Notes: a model not told the origin generated them from the sequence alone. Positions 52,435 through 61,307 are shown, numbered from the stretch's first letter. The stretch: DNA of 64,000 nt from Sphingopyxis sp. TUF1 (GCF_036687315.1 NZ_CP144683.1:1116001-1180000); one strand, 5' to 3'. Program-made: numbers and translations.

Positions 52435-53922
52435 GTGACGAAGACAAAATCCGGGCGGATCGGCGCCGCGATATTCGCAGCCGCGCTTGCGGTCGGAGCG
52501 GCGCATGGCGTGGCGGCCCGTTCCCCGTCGGCAGGTTCGCTCAGCGTCCAACCCGCGCTCCTTGCAATCGAGGACGGCTCGCTCGTCGCGATCCGGAGCG
52601 GCCGGTTCACAGTGTCAGAGAAGCGCGCGAAACGCGGCGGCCGAGTCATCGATCTTCCTTTCGTTCAAATCCCCTCGGCGAGCCGGGATCCGGCCCGGCC
52701 GGTCATTTTCCTGCTCGCCGGCGGCCCGGGCAGTTCGTGGATCGACTTTTTCAACGGGCCGAAGGGGCGCGAGCAGGTGCTCTTCTATCGCCAGTTCGCC
52801 GACGTCGTCCTGTTCGACCAGAGAGGCGCGATCCACGCCTCCCCGATGCTCGACTGTCCCGCAAGCGTCAAATTCCCGAACGACAGGCTGCTCGGCGAAG
52901 CGGAATATAGCGACGCGATGCGCAAGGTCGCCTCAGCCTGCCGAAAAGGCTGGACCGACGCCGGCGTCGACCTGCGATCCTATGAGACGATCGCCAATGC
53001 GGCCGATGTCGACGCCCTCCGCCGCGCGCTCGGTTATCGCAAGATCAGCCTCGTCGCCGGTAGTTACGGATCTCATCTCGCGGTCGCGCTGATGCGTTAT
53101 CACCCCGAGGCGATCGAGCGCGCGATCATCTGGGGCATGGAAGGCCCGGACGATACCTATGATATCCCCGACGGAATTCTTGCGAGCCTCCGGACGCAGG
53201 CCGCGGCCGCCGAGGCCGACGCCGGGCTGCGATCGCGGCTGCCGCCGGGGGGATTGATCGCGGCGCTCGGCACCGTGATGGGGCGGCTTCGCGAACGTCC
53301 CGTCGAGGTGACCACAGGGACTGGCGCTGAACCGGTCAAGATTCTCCTCGGACCGCTCGATCTCCAGCGCGCGATGACGACGCTTGCCGATCGCAACGGT
53401 AAATGGCCGGCCTTCGTGACCGCGCTGTACGAGGGCGATTACCGGCCGCTCGCCGAAATTACGCTGCGCCAGCGCGATATCCGGCTCAGTCGCAGCGTTC
53501 TTTATGCCATGGATTGTGCTTCGGGCCTGTCCGAAACGCGGCGGCAGCTTATCCGGGACAGCAAGGCCGCGGCTCTGCTCGGCGACATTAACCTCCCCTA
53601 TTTCGCGACATGCGATATCTGGGACAGCCCCGATCTGGGGGAGACTTTTCGCTCCCGCCTCGACACCCGCATACCGATCCTTCTTTTTCACGGTGACTGG
53701 GACGTATCGACCCCGCTTGCGAACAGCCGCGACGCCATCAAGGGCTTTGCGAATGGCAAGTTCGCTGTCGTGCATGGCGGTACCCATGGGGTCTGGGAGG
53801 AATTGTTCGAACATTGGGCACCGATACGTCCCACCGTGCGCGCGTTCATGCTCGGGCAGAATCCTGACCTGCCGACAGACATCGATCTGCCGCCTGTGAC
53901 CTATCAGCTACCGGGAAAATGA
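52435..53922 (+). CDS. Exported S33 alpha/beta-hydrolase (aminopeptidase-like)
   Basis: 495 residues from GTG 52435 (AGGGGG upstream). Signal peptide GAAIFAAALAVGAAHGVAA. Oxyanion loop LAGGPGSSW, nucleophile elbow VAGSYGSHLA, Asp in FHGDWDVSTPL and His in HGGTHGVWEEL: a complete triad in the layout of prolyl/tripeptidyl aminopeptidases. It should clip N-terminal residues from peptides in the periplasm. First gene of the plus-strand module C, 7 bases before the OCD gene. Confidence 0.88.
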   Translation: MTKTKSGRIGAAIFAAALAVGAAHGVAARSPSAGSLSVQPALLAIEDGSLVAIRSGRFTVSEKRAKRGGRVIDLPFVQIPSASRDPARPVIFLLAGGPGSSWIDFFNGPKGREQVLFYRQFADVVLFDQRGAIHASPMLDCPASVKFPNDRLLGEAEYSDAMRKVASACRKGWTDAGVDLRSYETIANAADVDALRRALGYRKISLVAGSYGSHLAVALMRYHPEAIERAIIWGMEGPDDTYDIPDGILASLRTQAAAAEADAGLRSRLPPGGLIAALGTVMGRLRERPVEVTTGTGAEPVKILLGPLDLQRAMTTLADRNGKWPAFVTALYEGDYRPLAEITLRQRDIRLSRSVLYAMDCASGLSETRRQLIRDSKAAALLGDINLPYFATCDIWDSPDLGETFRSRLDTRIPILLFHGDWDVSTPLANSRDAIKGFANGKFAVVHGGTHGVWEELFEHWAPIRPTVRAFMLGQNPDLPTDIDLPPVTYQLPGK

Positions 53923-53929
53923 CGCCGAC

Positions 53930-54886
53930 ATGACGAAACCGATCCAGATTAGCGAAGAAGAGATCATCGCCCTTGTCGAGCCCGCCGCGATGCATGGCGT
54001 CATGGAGGATGTGTTCAAAGCGATGGCATCGGGCCATGCACGCAACTTCCCGGTCATCCGCGAGCAACTGGACATCCCGGCGCCGATCTTCGGGTTCAAA
54101 TCGGGATATGACACCAGCGATTCCATTCTCGGGCTGAAGGCCGGTGGCTATTGGCCGACCAACAGCGAGCGCGGCCTTGCCAATCACCAGTCGACGGTCA
54201 TCCTGTTCGATGCGGACAGCGGACGGCTCCGGGCGCTCGTCGCGGGCAACCGGCTCACCGCCCTTCGCACCGCTGCCGCGAGCGCGGTCTCGATCGCCCG
54301 TCTCGCGCGCAACGATGCCGCAACGCTGTCGATCCTCGGTGCGGGGGGACAAGCCCCCTTCCAGATCCGGGCGGCGCTGGCGCAGCGCGCCTTCACCAGG
54401 GTCCTGATCGCAAACCGCTCCCGCCGGCGCGCGGAAGATCTTGCCGCGAGCCTTGCCGACCTCGACGTCGAAATTCGGGTTACCGATGTCGAGGTCGCAG
54501 CAAGCGCCGCCGATGTCCTCATCACCATTACCAGCAGCTTCGAGAGCCAGATCCACGCGGGCTGGATACGTCCCGGAACCCACATAGCCGCCATGGGCAC
54601 CGATACGAGAGGCAAGCGCGAGCTGCCGTCCGAGCTGGTCGCGGGTGCGCAGCTGTTCACCGACGAGGTCGCGCAGGCCATCACGATCGGCGAGTGCCAG
54701 CACGCATATGCGACCGGGGACATCTCGCAGGAGCAGATCACGCCGCTCGGCGATGTCATCCTTGGCCGACATGCCGGCCGGCCGTCGGAGGATGCGATCA
54801 CCCTGTTCGACGGGACGGGGGTGGGACTACAGGACCTCTTCGCCGCCGACTATGCCCTGAAATGCGCTGAACGCCTCGTGCCCTGA
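53930..54886 (+). CDS. Ornithine cyclodeaminase/mu-crystallin family protein
   Basis: 318 residues. NAD-binding Rossmann part with LSILGAGGQAPFQIRAAL, preceded by VAGNRLTALRTAAASAV. The active-site region reads AAMGTDTRGKRELPS; family members with this type of site include ketimine reductases, alanine dehydrogenases and opine dehydrogenases as well as cyclodeaminases. Second gene of module C. Substrate undecided. Confidence 0.86.
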   Translation: MTKPIQISEEEIIALVEPAAMHGVMEDVFKAMASGHARNFPVIREQLDIPAPIFGFKSGYDTSDSILGLKAGGYWPTNSERGLANHQSTVILFDADSGRLRALVAGNRLTALRTAAASAVSIARLARNDAATLSILGAGGQAPFQIRAALAQRAFTRVLIANRSRRRAEDLAASLADLDVEIRVTDVEVAASAADVLITITSSFESQIHAGWIRPGTHIAAMGTDTRGKRELPSELVAGAQLFTDEVAQAITIGECQHAYATGDISQEQITPLGDVILGRHAGRPSEDAITLFDGTGVGLQDLFAADYALKCAERLVP

Positions 54887-54926
54887 TGCGGGCGCGAGAA
54901 CAGTCAGGATCGGACCCGGCCAACCA

Positions 54927-55214
54927 ATGAGCATGACGCCCTTCCTCTGGATCACGGCAATTATCGCGATCGTCGGCGGCGTTGCCGCGAGCTACGTCGC
55001 GAGCCGCCACCAGCAGATTCTGAAAAGCCCGCCATCGGCGGCGCGCCTGCGGATCACCCAGTGGCTTTGCGGGATCTCGGCCTATGTGCTGCTGTGCCAG
55101 ATCGTCGCTAAGCTGACCGCGGTCTTCATCCTTGTCACCTTCGCCATGTTGTTTGCGTCGCTGCTGCCGCCCGCGATCGGCTATGTCAGGGCGAAAGCAG
55201 GAACCGGCAGATGA
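54927..55214 (+). CDS. Small three-helix membrane protein beside PepSY gene
   Basis: 95 residues with hydrophobic segments at about 6-24, 45-63 and 65-86 and a basic C-terminus. It overlaps the following small membrane gene (ATGA), which overlaps the PepSY gene, so the three form a unit. The layout resembles the small membrane proteins that accompany PepSY iron-uptake proteins, but I cannot name a family. Confidence 0.65.
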   Translation: MSMTPFLWITAIIAIVGGVAASYVASRHQQILKSPPSAARLRITQWLCGISAYVLLCQIVAKLTAVFILVTFAMLFASLLPPAIGYVRAKAGTGR

Positions 55215-55513
55215 GCCCCGGCACGCAGCAGGGAACCGACTGGCTCGGGCGGGGCACCGCCGGATTTGTGCTGGGCTTCGTTATCGCGCTTGGACTCTCG
55301 GGCCTGTTCGCGCGCTTCGGCCCGGGCGAGATCGGCGTACCGTCCGGACAGGCCGAACTCACGATGTGGCTGGTCCCGCCGATCTGGGCTTCGATCTTCA
55401 TTGGATCCTTTCTGTTCGGTTCGGCCCGACGTGCGCTTCTGATCCTCACCGCCGTGGCGCTTCTTCTCTGGTCGCCCTTCATTGTGACGGCCTTGCAAGG
55501 CCTGCTGCCATGA
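55211..55513 (+). CDS. Small membrane protein coupled to PepSY gene
   Basis: 100 residues with membrane segments at about 17-35, 52-70 and 74-96 (FVLGFVIALGLSGLF; PPIWASIFIGSFLF; ALLILTAVALLLW). Start and stop overlap its neighbours by 4 bases each. Probably an accessory subunit of the PepSY protein, similar in size and place to DUF3649 proteins; the assignment is tentative. Confidence 0.65.
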   Translation: MSPGTQQGTDWLGRGTAGFVLGFVIALGLSGLFARFGPGEIGVPSGQAELTMWLVPPIWASIFIGSFLFGSARRALLILTAVALLLWSPFIVTALQGLLP

Positions 55514-57153
55514 AGATCAAAACAAGCACCGCTCTCGTCTACAGGACCCTGCATGGCTGGTTCGGCCTGGCGGTCGGTCTCACGCTGTTCATAGCCTTTT
55601 TCGCCGGCTCGCTCAGCGCCTTCAAGGGGCCGATCCAGCTATGGGCATCACCCCCCGCCCCGCCCCTTGCGACACCGCTGGCTCAAACTCCGCTCCTCAT
55701 CGAACGCGCGCTTCGAGCGCACCCAGAGGCGGCGAACGAGTTTCTGGTCATGCTCGAGCCAAGCCCCGCCCATCCGGGGAGGATCAGCTGGAAGCGGCCG
55801 GGCGAGGCCGCGGGTCATGACAGTATCCCGCCGCGCCTGTTTGCCGACCTCGACAAGGGTGGACATATAAAGATCACCGATGACGGCCCGTCTTCGGTTG
55901 CGCAGCAGATCGTACAGCTCCATCTGAAGATGGGCTTGCCCTTCGACGAAGCGATCGCGATGCCGATCGCCGGAGCGCTTTCAATGCTCTATTTCGCGAT
56001 GCTGGTTTCGGGCACGATCATCCTTCTGCCGAGCATGGCGTCCAATCTGTTCGCGATGCGCTTCTCCGGCGGTATCAAACGCATGTGGCTCGATCTGCAC
56101 GCGAGCCTCGGCCTGTTCAGCCTCCCCTTCCATGTCGTCATGGCGCTGACGGCGATCGCGTTCAGCTGGCAGAATTATATCGAGCAGGTGCAAGCCGTGG
56201 CGTTCGGCACCGACTCGCCCCCCCTATCTGCCAGCCCGCTGCCGGTCGATCCGGCGGCGGGTCTGATGACACCGCAGCAAATATTGTCGGGCGTCGCCCG
56301 CGCAGCGCCCGGCTTCAAGCCACAGGCTCTCCTCTACAAACGCGACGCGAGCGGCCGCTATCAGGTCCAGGTCTTGGGCACCGACCCCCGTTACGGCCTG
56401 CGCGGCCCGACATCCGGGATCGCCGGGGTCGATCCTTACAGCGGCGCGATCATCTCGACGGTGAGATTGCCCGGGCAGCAGGATGCATGGCGCTCCACCG
56501 AAGCCAATATTCACGCCTTGCACTTCGGGAACTATGGCGGGCTTCCGGTCCGCTGGGCCTATTTTCTGCTCGGTCTCGGCGGCTGCGGGCTCATCTTCAG
56601 CGGCAATCTCCTGTGGATCGAGAGCCGGAGACGGAAATCCAGAAAGGGCGACGCGGGCCCTGTGGCCCAACCCCGTTCGACCCGATTGCTCGGAGCGCTT
56701 GGCGTCGGCGCGCCGCTCGGCTGCATCGCCGGCATCGCAGCCACCATCGCGGCAGCCAAACTGCTGACAGGGGTCGTCGCGGACCTGCCGGGCTGGCATC
56801 TTCGGATTTATTATGCCCTGTTCGGGGTCGCGCTCCTCTGGCCCTTCGTTCGCGGCGTAGCGCGGGGCGGCATCGAACTGCTGTTCCTGACCGCCGGCAT
56901 GCTGGCATTGATCCCCTTGACCAGTCTCGCCTCGGCCCTGGTCCCGATCGGATGGAACCACGGACTGGCCGGGCTGCCGATCGATATCACGGCACTCGCC
57001 GGCGCCGTCATCGCCTTGATGATGGCGAAGCGCGTGAAACTGCGGAGCCGCAGTGAGCCCACCGACAGCCTCTGGCATATTCCCGAGGGAAACCGGACGA
57101 ACGCGGCAGACCGGGCGGGCTTCGCCGATGAGGGAGGACAGGTTGCGCACTAA
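55510..57153 (+). CDS. PepSY-associated membrane protein
   Basis: 547 residues from ATG 55510 (ATGA overlap). PepSY_TM plan: first helix TLHGWFGLAVGLTLFIAFFAGSL, PepSY periplasmic parts, LDLHASLGLFSLPFHVVMAL, HALHFGNYGG and RWAYFLLGLGGCGLIFSGNLLW, then four extra C-terminal helices. Conserved His residues suggest haem or metal contact. Relatives (PiuB/FoxB type) reduce or release siderophore iron at the inner membrane; others are uncharacterised. Confidence 0.86.
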   Translation: MKIKTSTALVYRTLHGWFGLAVGLTLFIAFFAGSLSAFKGPIQLWASPPAPPLATPLAQTPLLIERALRAHPEAANEFLVMLEPSPAHPGRISWKRPGEAAGHDSIPPRLFADLDKGGHIKITDDGPSSVAQQIVQLHLKMGLPFDEAIAMPIAGALSMLYFAMLVSGTIILLPSMASNLFAMRFSGGIKRMWLDLHASLGLFSLPFHVVMALTAIAFSWQNYIEQVQAVAFGTDSPPLSASPLPVDPAAGLMTPQQILSGVARAAPGFKPQALLYKRDASGRYQVQVLGTDPRYGLRGPTSGIAGVDPYSGAIISTVRLPGQQDAWRSTEANIHALHFGNYGGLPVRWAYFLLGLGGCGLIFSGNLLWIESRRRKSRKGDAGPVAQPRSTRLLGALGVGAPLGCIAGIAATIAAAKLLTGVVADLPGWHLRIYYALFGVALLWPFVRGVARGGIELLFLTAGMLALIPLTSLASALVPIGWNHGLAGLPIDITALAGAVIALMMAKRVKLRSRSEPTDSLWHIPEGNRTNAADRAGFADEGGQVAH

Positions 57154-58429
57154 ACTCATGCTGGGCGCATTGGCGCTGGCGGCCGCGGCTCCCGCGCTCG
57201 CGAACGCTTCACCCAAGCCTTCCGCAACCACATCCCTTGCGTCCCCGGACCTTGCGAGAGCGGGCGAGGCGCTGCGCATCGATCATGAACGATTTGTCGG
57301 AGAGGTGATTGCGCTCGCCGAAATCCCGTCACCACCCTTCGGCGAAGGCGCACGCGCCGCTGCTTATGCGGAGATGATGCGCCTGAGCGGACTGACCGAC
57401 GTTCGGCTCGACGGCATCGGCAATGTGATCGGGGTTCGGCGAGGCCGGGACCGTTCGAAGCCTCCCCTCGTCATTGGGGCGCACCTCGACACCGTGTTCC
57501 CCGAAGGCACCGACGTTCGTGTCCGTCGCGAGGGCACCCGTCTGTTCGCGCCGGGCATAGGCGATGACGCGCGCGGTCTCGCCACCCTGCTCGCCTTCGC
57601 GCGCGCGATGGAGGCCGCGCGGATCCTCCCCGATCGCGATATCATGTTCGTGGGCACGGTCGGAGAGGAAGGAGCAGGGAATCTTCGCGGCGTGCGCTTT
57701 CTCTTCGAAAACGACCCGCGTGCCCGCACAGCGGCAGGCTTTATCGCGGTCGACCTCAATGGTTCCGACCGGATCGTGACCCGTCATGTCGGCTCGAGAC
57801 GGTATCGCATCATTTTCACCGGACCCGGCGGGCATAGTTTCGACAAGTTCGGCATCGTCAATCCGGCGGTACCGCTGGCGAAGACAATCGCCGGTCTCTA
57901 TGCGATCCCGGTCCCCGATACACCCCGCACGACCTATTCAGCCAGCATGATCGGCGGCGGAACGTCGATCAATGCGATCCCCGCCAGGGTTCATGTCGAC
58001 ATCGACATTCGATCGCTGGCACCCGCCGAAATCGAGCGGATCGACAGCGAACTGCGGCGGATTGCCGAAGCCGCGACGGCAGCGGAGAATGGCGCGCGAT
58101 CGACCGAATTCGGCAGGGTGACGGTGACATATGAGAGCATTGGCGATCGGCCCGCAGCCACTGTCAGCGAGACCTCGGGTCTTGGCGCGATCGCATTTAC
58201 GGCAAGCCGGGCGGAGGGGTTCGCTCCCCTGTTCACAGCCGTATCGACCGACGCGAACCTCCCGGCCAGCCTCGGCATTCCTGCCATCGCGATCGGGACA
58301 GGCGGGCAAGGCGGCGGCGAGCATTCACCGGAGGAATATATCGACGTCGAAATCGAAGAGAGCCTGCGGGGTTTGCGGGCCGGCCTCGCGACCATCCTGG
58401 CGGCCGCTTCTGCCCAGTCGGCCCTCTGA
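57128..58429 (+). CDS. Exported M20 family metallopeptidase
   Basis: 433 residues from ATG 57128; a TTG at 57143, just after AGGGAGGACAGG, is an equally good start and still leaves the signal peptide LMLGALALAAAAPALA. The M20 zinc site is complete: GAHLDTVFPEG, GIGDDARGLA, GEEGAGNLRG and a late His in GGEHSPEEY, with the dimerisation domain between. It overlaps the end of the PepSY gene. A periplasmic peptidase or amidase in module C. Confidence 0.88.
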   Translation: MREDRLRTKLMLGALALAAAAPALANASPKPSATTSLASPDLARAGEALRIDHERFVGEVIALAEIPSPPFGEGARAAAYAEMMRLSGLTDVRLDGIGNVIGVRRGRDRSKPPLVIGAHLDTVFPEGTDVRVRREGTRLFAPGIGDDARGLATLLAFARAMEAARILPDRDIMFVGTVGEEGAGNLRGVRFLFENDPRARTAAGFIAVDLNGSDRIVTRHVGSRRYRIIFTGPGGHSFDKFGIVNPAVPLAKTIAGLYAIPVPDTPRTTYSASMIGGGTSINAIPARVHVDIDIRSLAPAEIERIDSELRRIAEAATAAENGARSTEFGRVTVTYESIGDRPAATVSETSGLGAIAFTASRAEGFAPLFTAVSTDANLPASLGIPAIAIGTGGQGGGEHSPEEYIDVEIEESLRGLRAGLATILAAASAQSAL

Positions 58430-58476
58430 CAGAGGCCATTCCTTCCTTACACCCATATCCAGATCAAGAGGTCATT

Positions 58477-59526
58477 ATGCCACCTGTCGCGTCCCCGCTT
58501 GCCTATGTCCCTTTCGTTAGCGTCGAAAACATGATGCGCCTCGTCCATCATTTCGGGTTGGAGGAAATGCTCGTCGAAATGACCGACGCCATCGAGGCGG
58601 ACTATCGCCGCTGGCATCTGTTCGAGAAGTCGCCGCGGCTGGCATCGCATTCACGCGAAGGCGTGATCGAGTTGATGCCGACCTCGGACGGCGAGATCTA
58701 CAGCTTCAAATATGTGAACGGACATCCGAGCAACACGGCCAAAGGCTTTCAAACGGTAGCTGCCTTCGGCATGCTCGCCGGTGTCGAAACGGGTTATCCC
58801 CTGATGCTGACCGAGATGACGCTTTTGACGGCCTTGCGAACGGCGGCGACCTCGGCGATGGCGGCACGGCATCTCGCGCCGGCCGGCGCGCGGACCATGG
58901 CCATGATCGGCAATGGAGCCCAGGCCGAGTTCCAGGCGCTCGCCATGAAGGCCGTGGTTGGTATCACCGAGGTTCGGCTCTACGATATCGACATGTCCGC
59001 CACTCGGAAGGCGGCGCGCAACCTTGGCGAAAGCGGCCTGCGCGTCATCGCCTGCAGCAGCGCGGAAGAGGCGATCGAGGGCGCCGATATCATTACCACC
59101 TGCACGGCGGACAAGGCTTATGCGACGATCCTGACCGACAATATGGTAGGCGCCGGAATTCACATCAATGCGATCGGCGGCGACTGTCCCGGCAAGACCG
59201 AACTCCATAAAGATATTCTGGGCCGGGCCCGGACCTTTGTGGAGTTCGAGCCGCAAACCCGGATCGAGGGCGAAATTCAGCAAATGGGCCCCGATTATCC
59301 TGTCATCGAGTTCTGGCGCGTCTTGTCGGGAGAGGAAGCAGGGCGAACGGACAAGGACCAGATCACATTGTTCGATAGCGTCGGCTTCGCCACCGAGGAT
59401 TTCTCGGCGCTGCGCTATATTTACGAGAAGATCCAGGGCACCAGCTTCTTTCAGAATATCGACATGCTTGCGGACCCCGATGATCCGAGAGATCTTTTCG
59501 GCATGCTCACTCGTGCAGCCGCCTGA
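58477..59526 (+). CDS. Ornithine cyclodeaminase
   Basis: 349 residues, the length of true OCDs. MTEMTLLTALRTAATSA, the Rossmann IGNGAQAEFQALA and the active-site motif GGDCPGKTEL (234-243), identical to that of characterised ornithine cyclodeaminase, where the Asp is catalytic. It converts L-ornithine to L-proline and ammonia using NAD internally. Last gene of the island; a 50-base spacer separates it from the M20 gene. Confidence 0.9.
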   Translation: MPPVASPLAYVPFVSVENMMRLVHHFGLEEMLVEMTDAIEADYRRWHLFEKSPRLASHSREGVIELMPTSDGEIYSFKYVNGHPSNTAKGFQTVAAFGMLAGVETGYPLMLTEMTLLTALRTAATSAMAARHLAPAGARTMAMIGNGAQAEFQALAMKAVVGITEVRLYDIDMSATRKAARNLGESGLRVIACSSAEEAIEGADIITTCTADKAYATILTDNMVGAGIHINAIGGDCPGKTELHKDILGRARTFVEFEPQTRIEGEIQQMGPDYPVIEFWRVLSGEEAGRTDKDQITLFDSVGFATEDFSALRYIYEKIQGTSFFQNIDMLADPDDPRDLFGMLTRAAA

Positions 59527-59537
59527 GCGAGCTTTCG

Positions 59538-59609
59538 GTGCCCGAGCAACTGAAGCTGGTCGCGCAATATATCGAACGGCTTGGCGTAGAGCGGGACGTT
59601 CCTGATTGA
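59538..59609 (+). pseudogene. Possible 3' remnant of a gene at the island edge
   Basis: A 23-codon frame (VPEQLKLVAQYIERLGVERD plus three residues) runs to TGA 59607. It looks like a normal helical protein end rather than random GC-rich sequence, and its frame has no upstream start that clears the OCD gene. It may be what is left of a gene cut when the island formed. I recognise no family. Confidence 0.3.
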
Positions 59610-59961
59610 AGCCTAAGCCCCTCACTGATCTGACGCAGTCGCAGTGGGCCGCGCGCGCGAAAAACCTACTCTGCTCGTCGCCCTAACGCGTCGCGGCGCC
59701 GGTCGCATTGGGTTCGATCATTTCGCCCGGGGCTTGGATCGACGCGCCCAGGGCGAGGAGGCTTCGCTGCTCATGCATAATTATCCCGTGGCCTGGGCAC
59801 GGGTCTATATTGGTTTCGATCCGGCATCGGCCGATCCGATCCGCCGCGCGAGCACACAAACAAATGGGGCGGCCTCGTATCGAGTGCCGCCCCAGTTTGT
59901 GGACCCGTCGGGAGAGGGAGAGACGGTCCGGAGATTGGTGTCTGGCGTGGCGCCCGTGTTA
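59610..59961. other. Gene-free stretch at the right edge of the island
   Basis: No supported gene in 352 bases. It holds the terminator of the 59962-60297 gene (59865-59897) near its right end. The rest has no repeat, RNA or ribosome-site-preceded frame that I can recognise. Confidence 0.5.
59865..59897 (-). terminator. Rho-independent terminator of the small secreted protein gene
   Basis: GGGGCGGC (59866-59873) and GCCGCCCC (59886-59893) pair with a 12-base loop. On the minus strand the stem is followed by ATTTGTTTGT. It lies 65 bases after the stop of the 59962-60297 gene. Confidence 0.75.
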
Positions 59962-60297
59962 TCAGCGGGCGGCCATCTGCGCGTCGGTTTCGACTTCAGC
60001 GACGCCGGCGATCTTCAGCGCGGCGCGGAACTGCTTGGCGGCGGCGCGTTCGTTGCCCGCTTCGCACAGCATCTTGCCGGCCGAAACAAAGCGCTTCGCG
60101 CTCGCCTGCTTCTTGCCGTCCATGCCATTGGCGGCGACATGCGCCTGTTCGGCGAGGCCCGCGCAGCGATAGTCGTCGCCCGACTGGGCATAGGCAGGGG
60201 TGGCCGACGCCATCAAGCCGGTGAAGGCGAGCGCCGACGCGGCGACGATGGCGAAAGCGGAGGGGAAATGACGGAAAGAGGAGAGCTGATAGGCCAT
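59962..60297 (-). CDS. Small secreted protein, unknown
   Basis: 111 residues from ATG 60297 (GGAACC upstream). Signal peptide ends TPAYAQ near residue 38. The mature part is about 70 residues, helical, with two Cys (DYRCAGLAEQ, GKMLCEAGNE), similar to sphingomonad small periplasmic proteins with one TPR-like helical hairpin. Function unknown. Divergent from a LysR gene that may control it. Confidence 0.78.
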   Translation of the reverse strand: MAYQLSSFRHFPSAFAIVAASALAFTGLMASATPAYAQSGDDYRCAGLAEQAHVAANGMDGKKQASAKRFVSAGKMLCEAGNERAAAKQFRAALKIAGVAEVETDAQMAAR

Positions 60298-60352
60298 GGG
60301 AGAGGTTCCTTTCGTTTCGTTGTGCAACCTTTATAGGCGCGCTTGCGCACTT

Positions 60353-60371
60353 AGATAATCCACTATAATCT
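60353..60371. promoter_or_regulatory. Candidate LysR operator in the divergent region
   Basis: AGATAAT (60353-60359) and ATAATCT (60365-60371) form a near-perfect inverted repeat in an AT-rich patch 10 bases before the lysR start; TATAAT at 60364-60369 lies within it. Confidence 0.45.
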
Positions 60372-60380
60372 GCAAGTGCC

Positions 60381-61307
60381 TTGAAGCAGGATTTAACAAT
60401 TCCCCAAGGGGCGCTCGACGGGATCGAAGCTTTCCTGCGCGTAGCGGAAAGGCGGAGCTTTTCCGCCGCCGCCGCCGATCTGGGGGTCTCGCCTTCGGCG
60501 ATCAGCCAGACGATCAAAGCGCTCGAAGCGCGCGTCGGCGCGCCGCTGTTCATGCGCACGACGCGCAGCGTCGGGCTGACGCAGGCGGGCGAGATGTTTT
60601 TGGAACGTGCCGCGCCCGCCTATTCGGGGCTCGCCGATGCCTATGAAGCCGCGCGCAACCTCGGCAACCGGCCCGCGGGGCGACTGCGGATCAACCTGAT
60701 GCGCGGCGCGGTGCAGCCCTTGTTCGAACCGATCATCGCGGGCTTTTGCGAAACCTATCCCGAGATCGAACTCGAAATCTATGCCGACGATGCCTTGTCG
60801 GATCTCAGCGCCGGGGGGTTCGACGCCGGGGTCCGCATGGGCGAGTCGCTTGACGCCGATGTCGTCGCGGTGCGGCTGACCGGTCCATTTCGCTTCGTCG
60901 TCGCTGGCGCGCCTTCCTATTTTGCGCGCTACGGCCGCCCCGACACGCCCGACGCGCTGCGCGACCATCGCTGCATCCGCTTCCGTCTCGCGACCGGCGC
61001 GCTGATGCCGTGGACCTTCGAAAAGGGCAATCGTGAGTTCGACGTCGCGGTCACCGGGCCGGTGATCGTCAACGACTGGAGCGCGTCGCTGGTCGCGATG
61101 CGAACCGGCGTCGCGCTCAGCATGATCGCCGAACCCATGGCCACGGCGATGGTCGAGGCGGGCGACGTCGAACTGGTGCTCACCGACCATGCCTCCTCAA
61201 CCTCAGGTCTTTTCCTCTATTATCCCGGCCGCAAGCAGGTGATGCCGAAACTGCGCGCCTTCATCGACTATGTGCGCGAGAACCTTCCCGACGACATAAC
61301 CCGCTAA
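60381..61307 (+). CDS. LysR family transcriptional regulator (third)
   Basis: 308 residues from TTG 60381, the only start before the DNA-binding domain. Winged helix GIEAFLRVAERRSFSAAAADLGVSPSAISQTIKALE, then a LysR effector domain (FDAGVRMGESLDADVVAVRL, typical of the DsdC/TtuA-like group). Divergent from the small secreted protein. Confidence 0.9.
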   Translation: MKQDLTIPQGALDGIEAFLRVAERRSFSAAAADLGVSPSAISQTIKALEARVGAPLFMRTTRSVGLTQAGEMFLERAAPAYSGLADAYEAARNLGNRPAGRLRINLMRGAVQPLFEPIIAGFCETYPEIELEIYADDALSDLSAGGFDAGVRMGESLDADVVAVRLTGPFRFVVAGAPSYFARYGRPDTPDALRDHRCIRFRLATGALMPWTFEKGNREFDVAVTGPVIVNDWSASLVAMRTGVALSMIAEPMATAMVEAGDVELVLTDHASSTSGLFLYYPGRKQVMPKLRAFIDYVRENLPDDITR

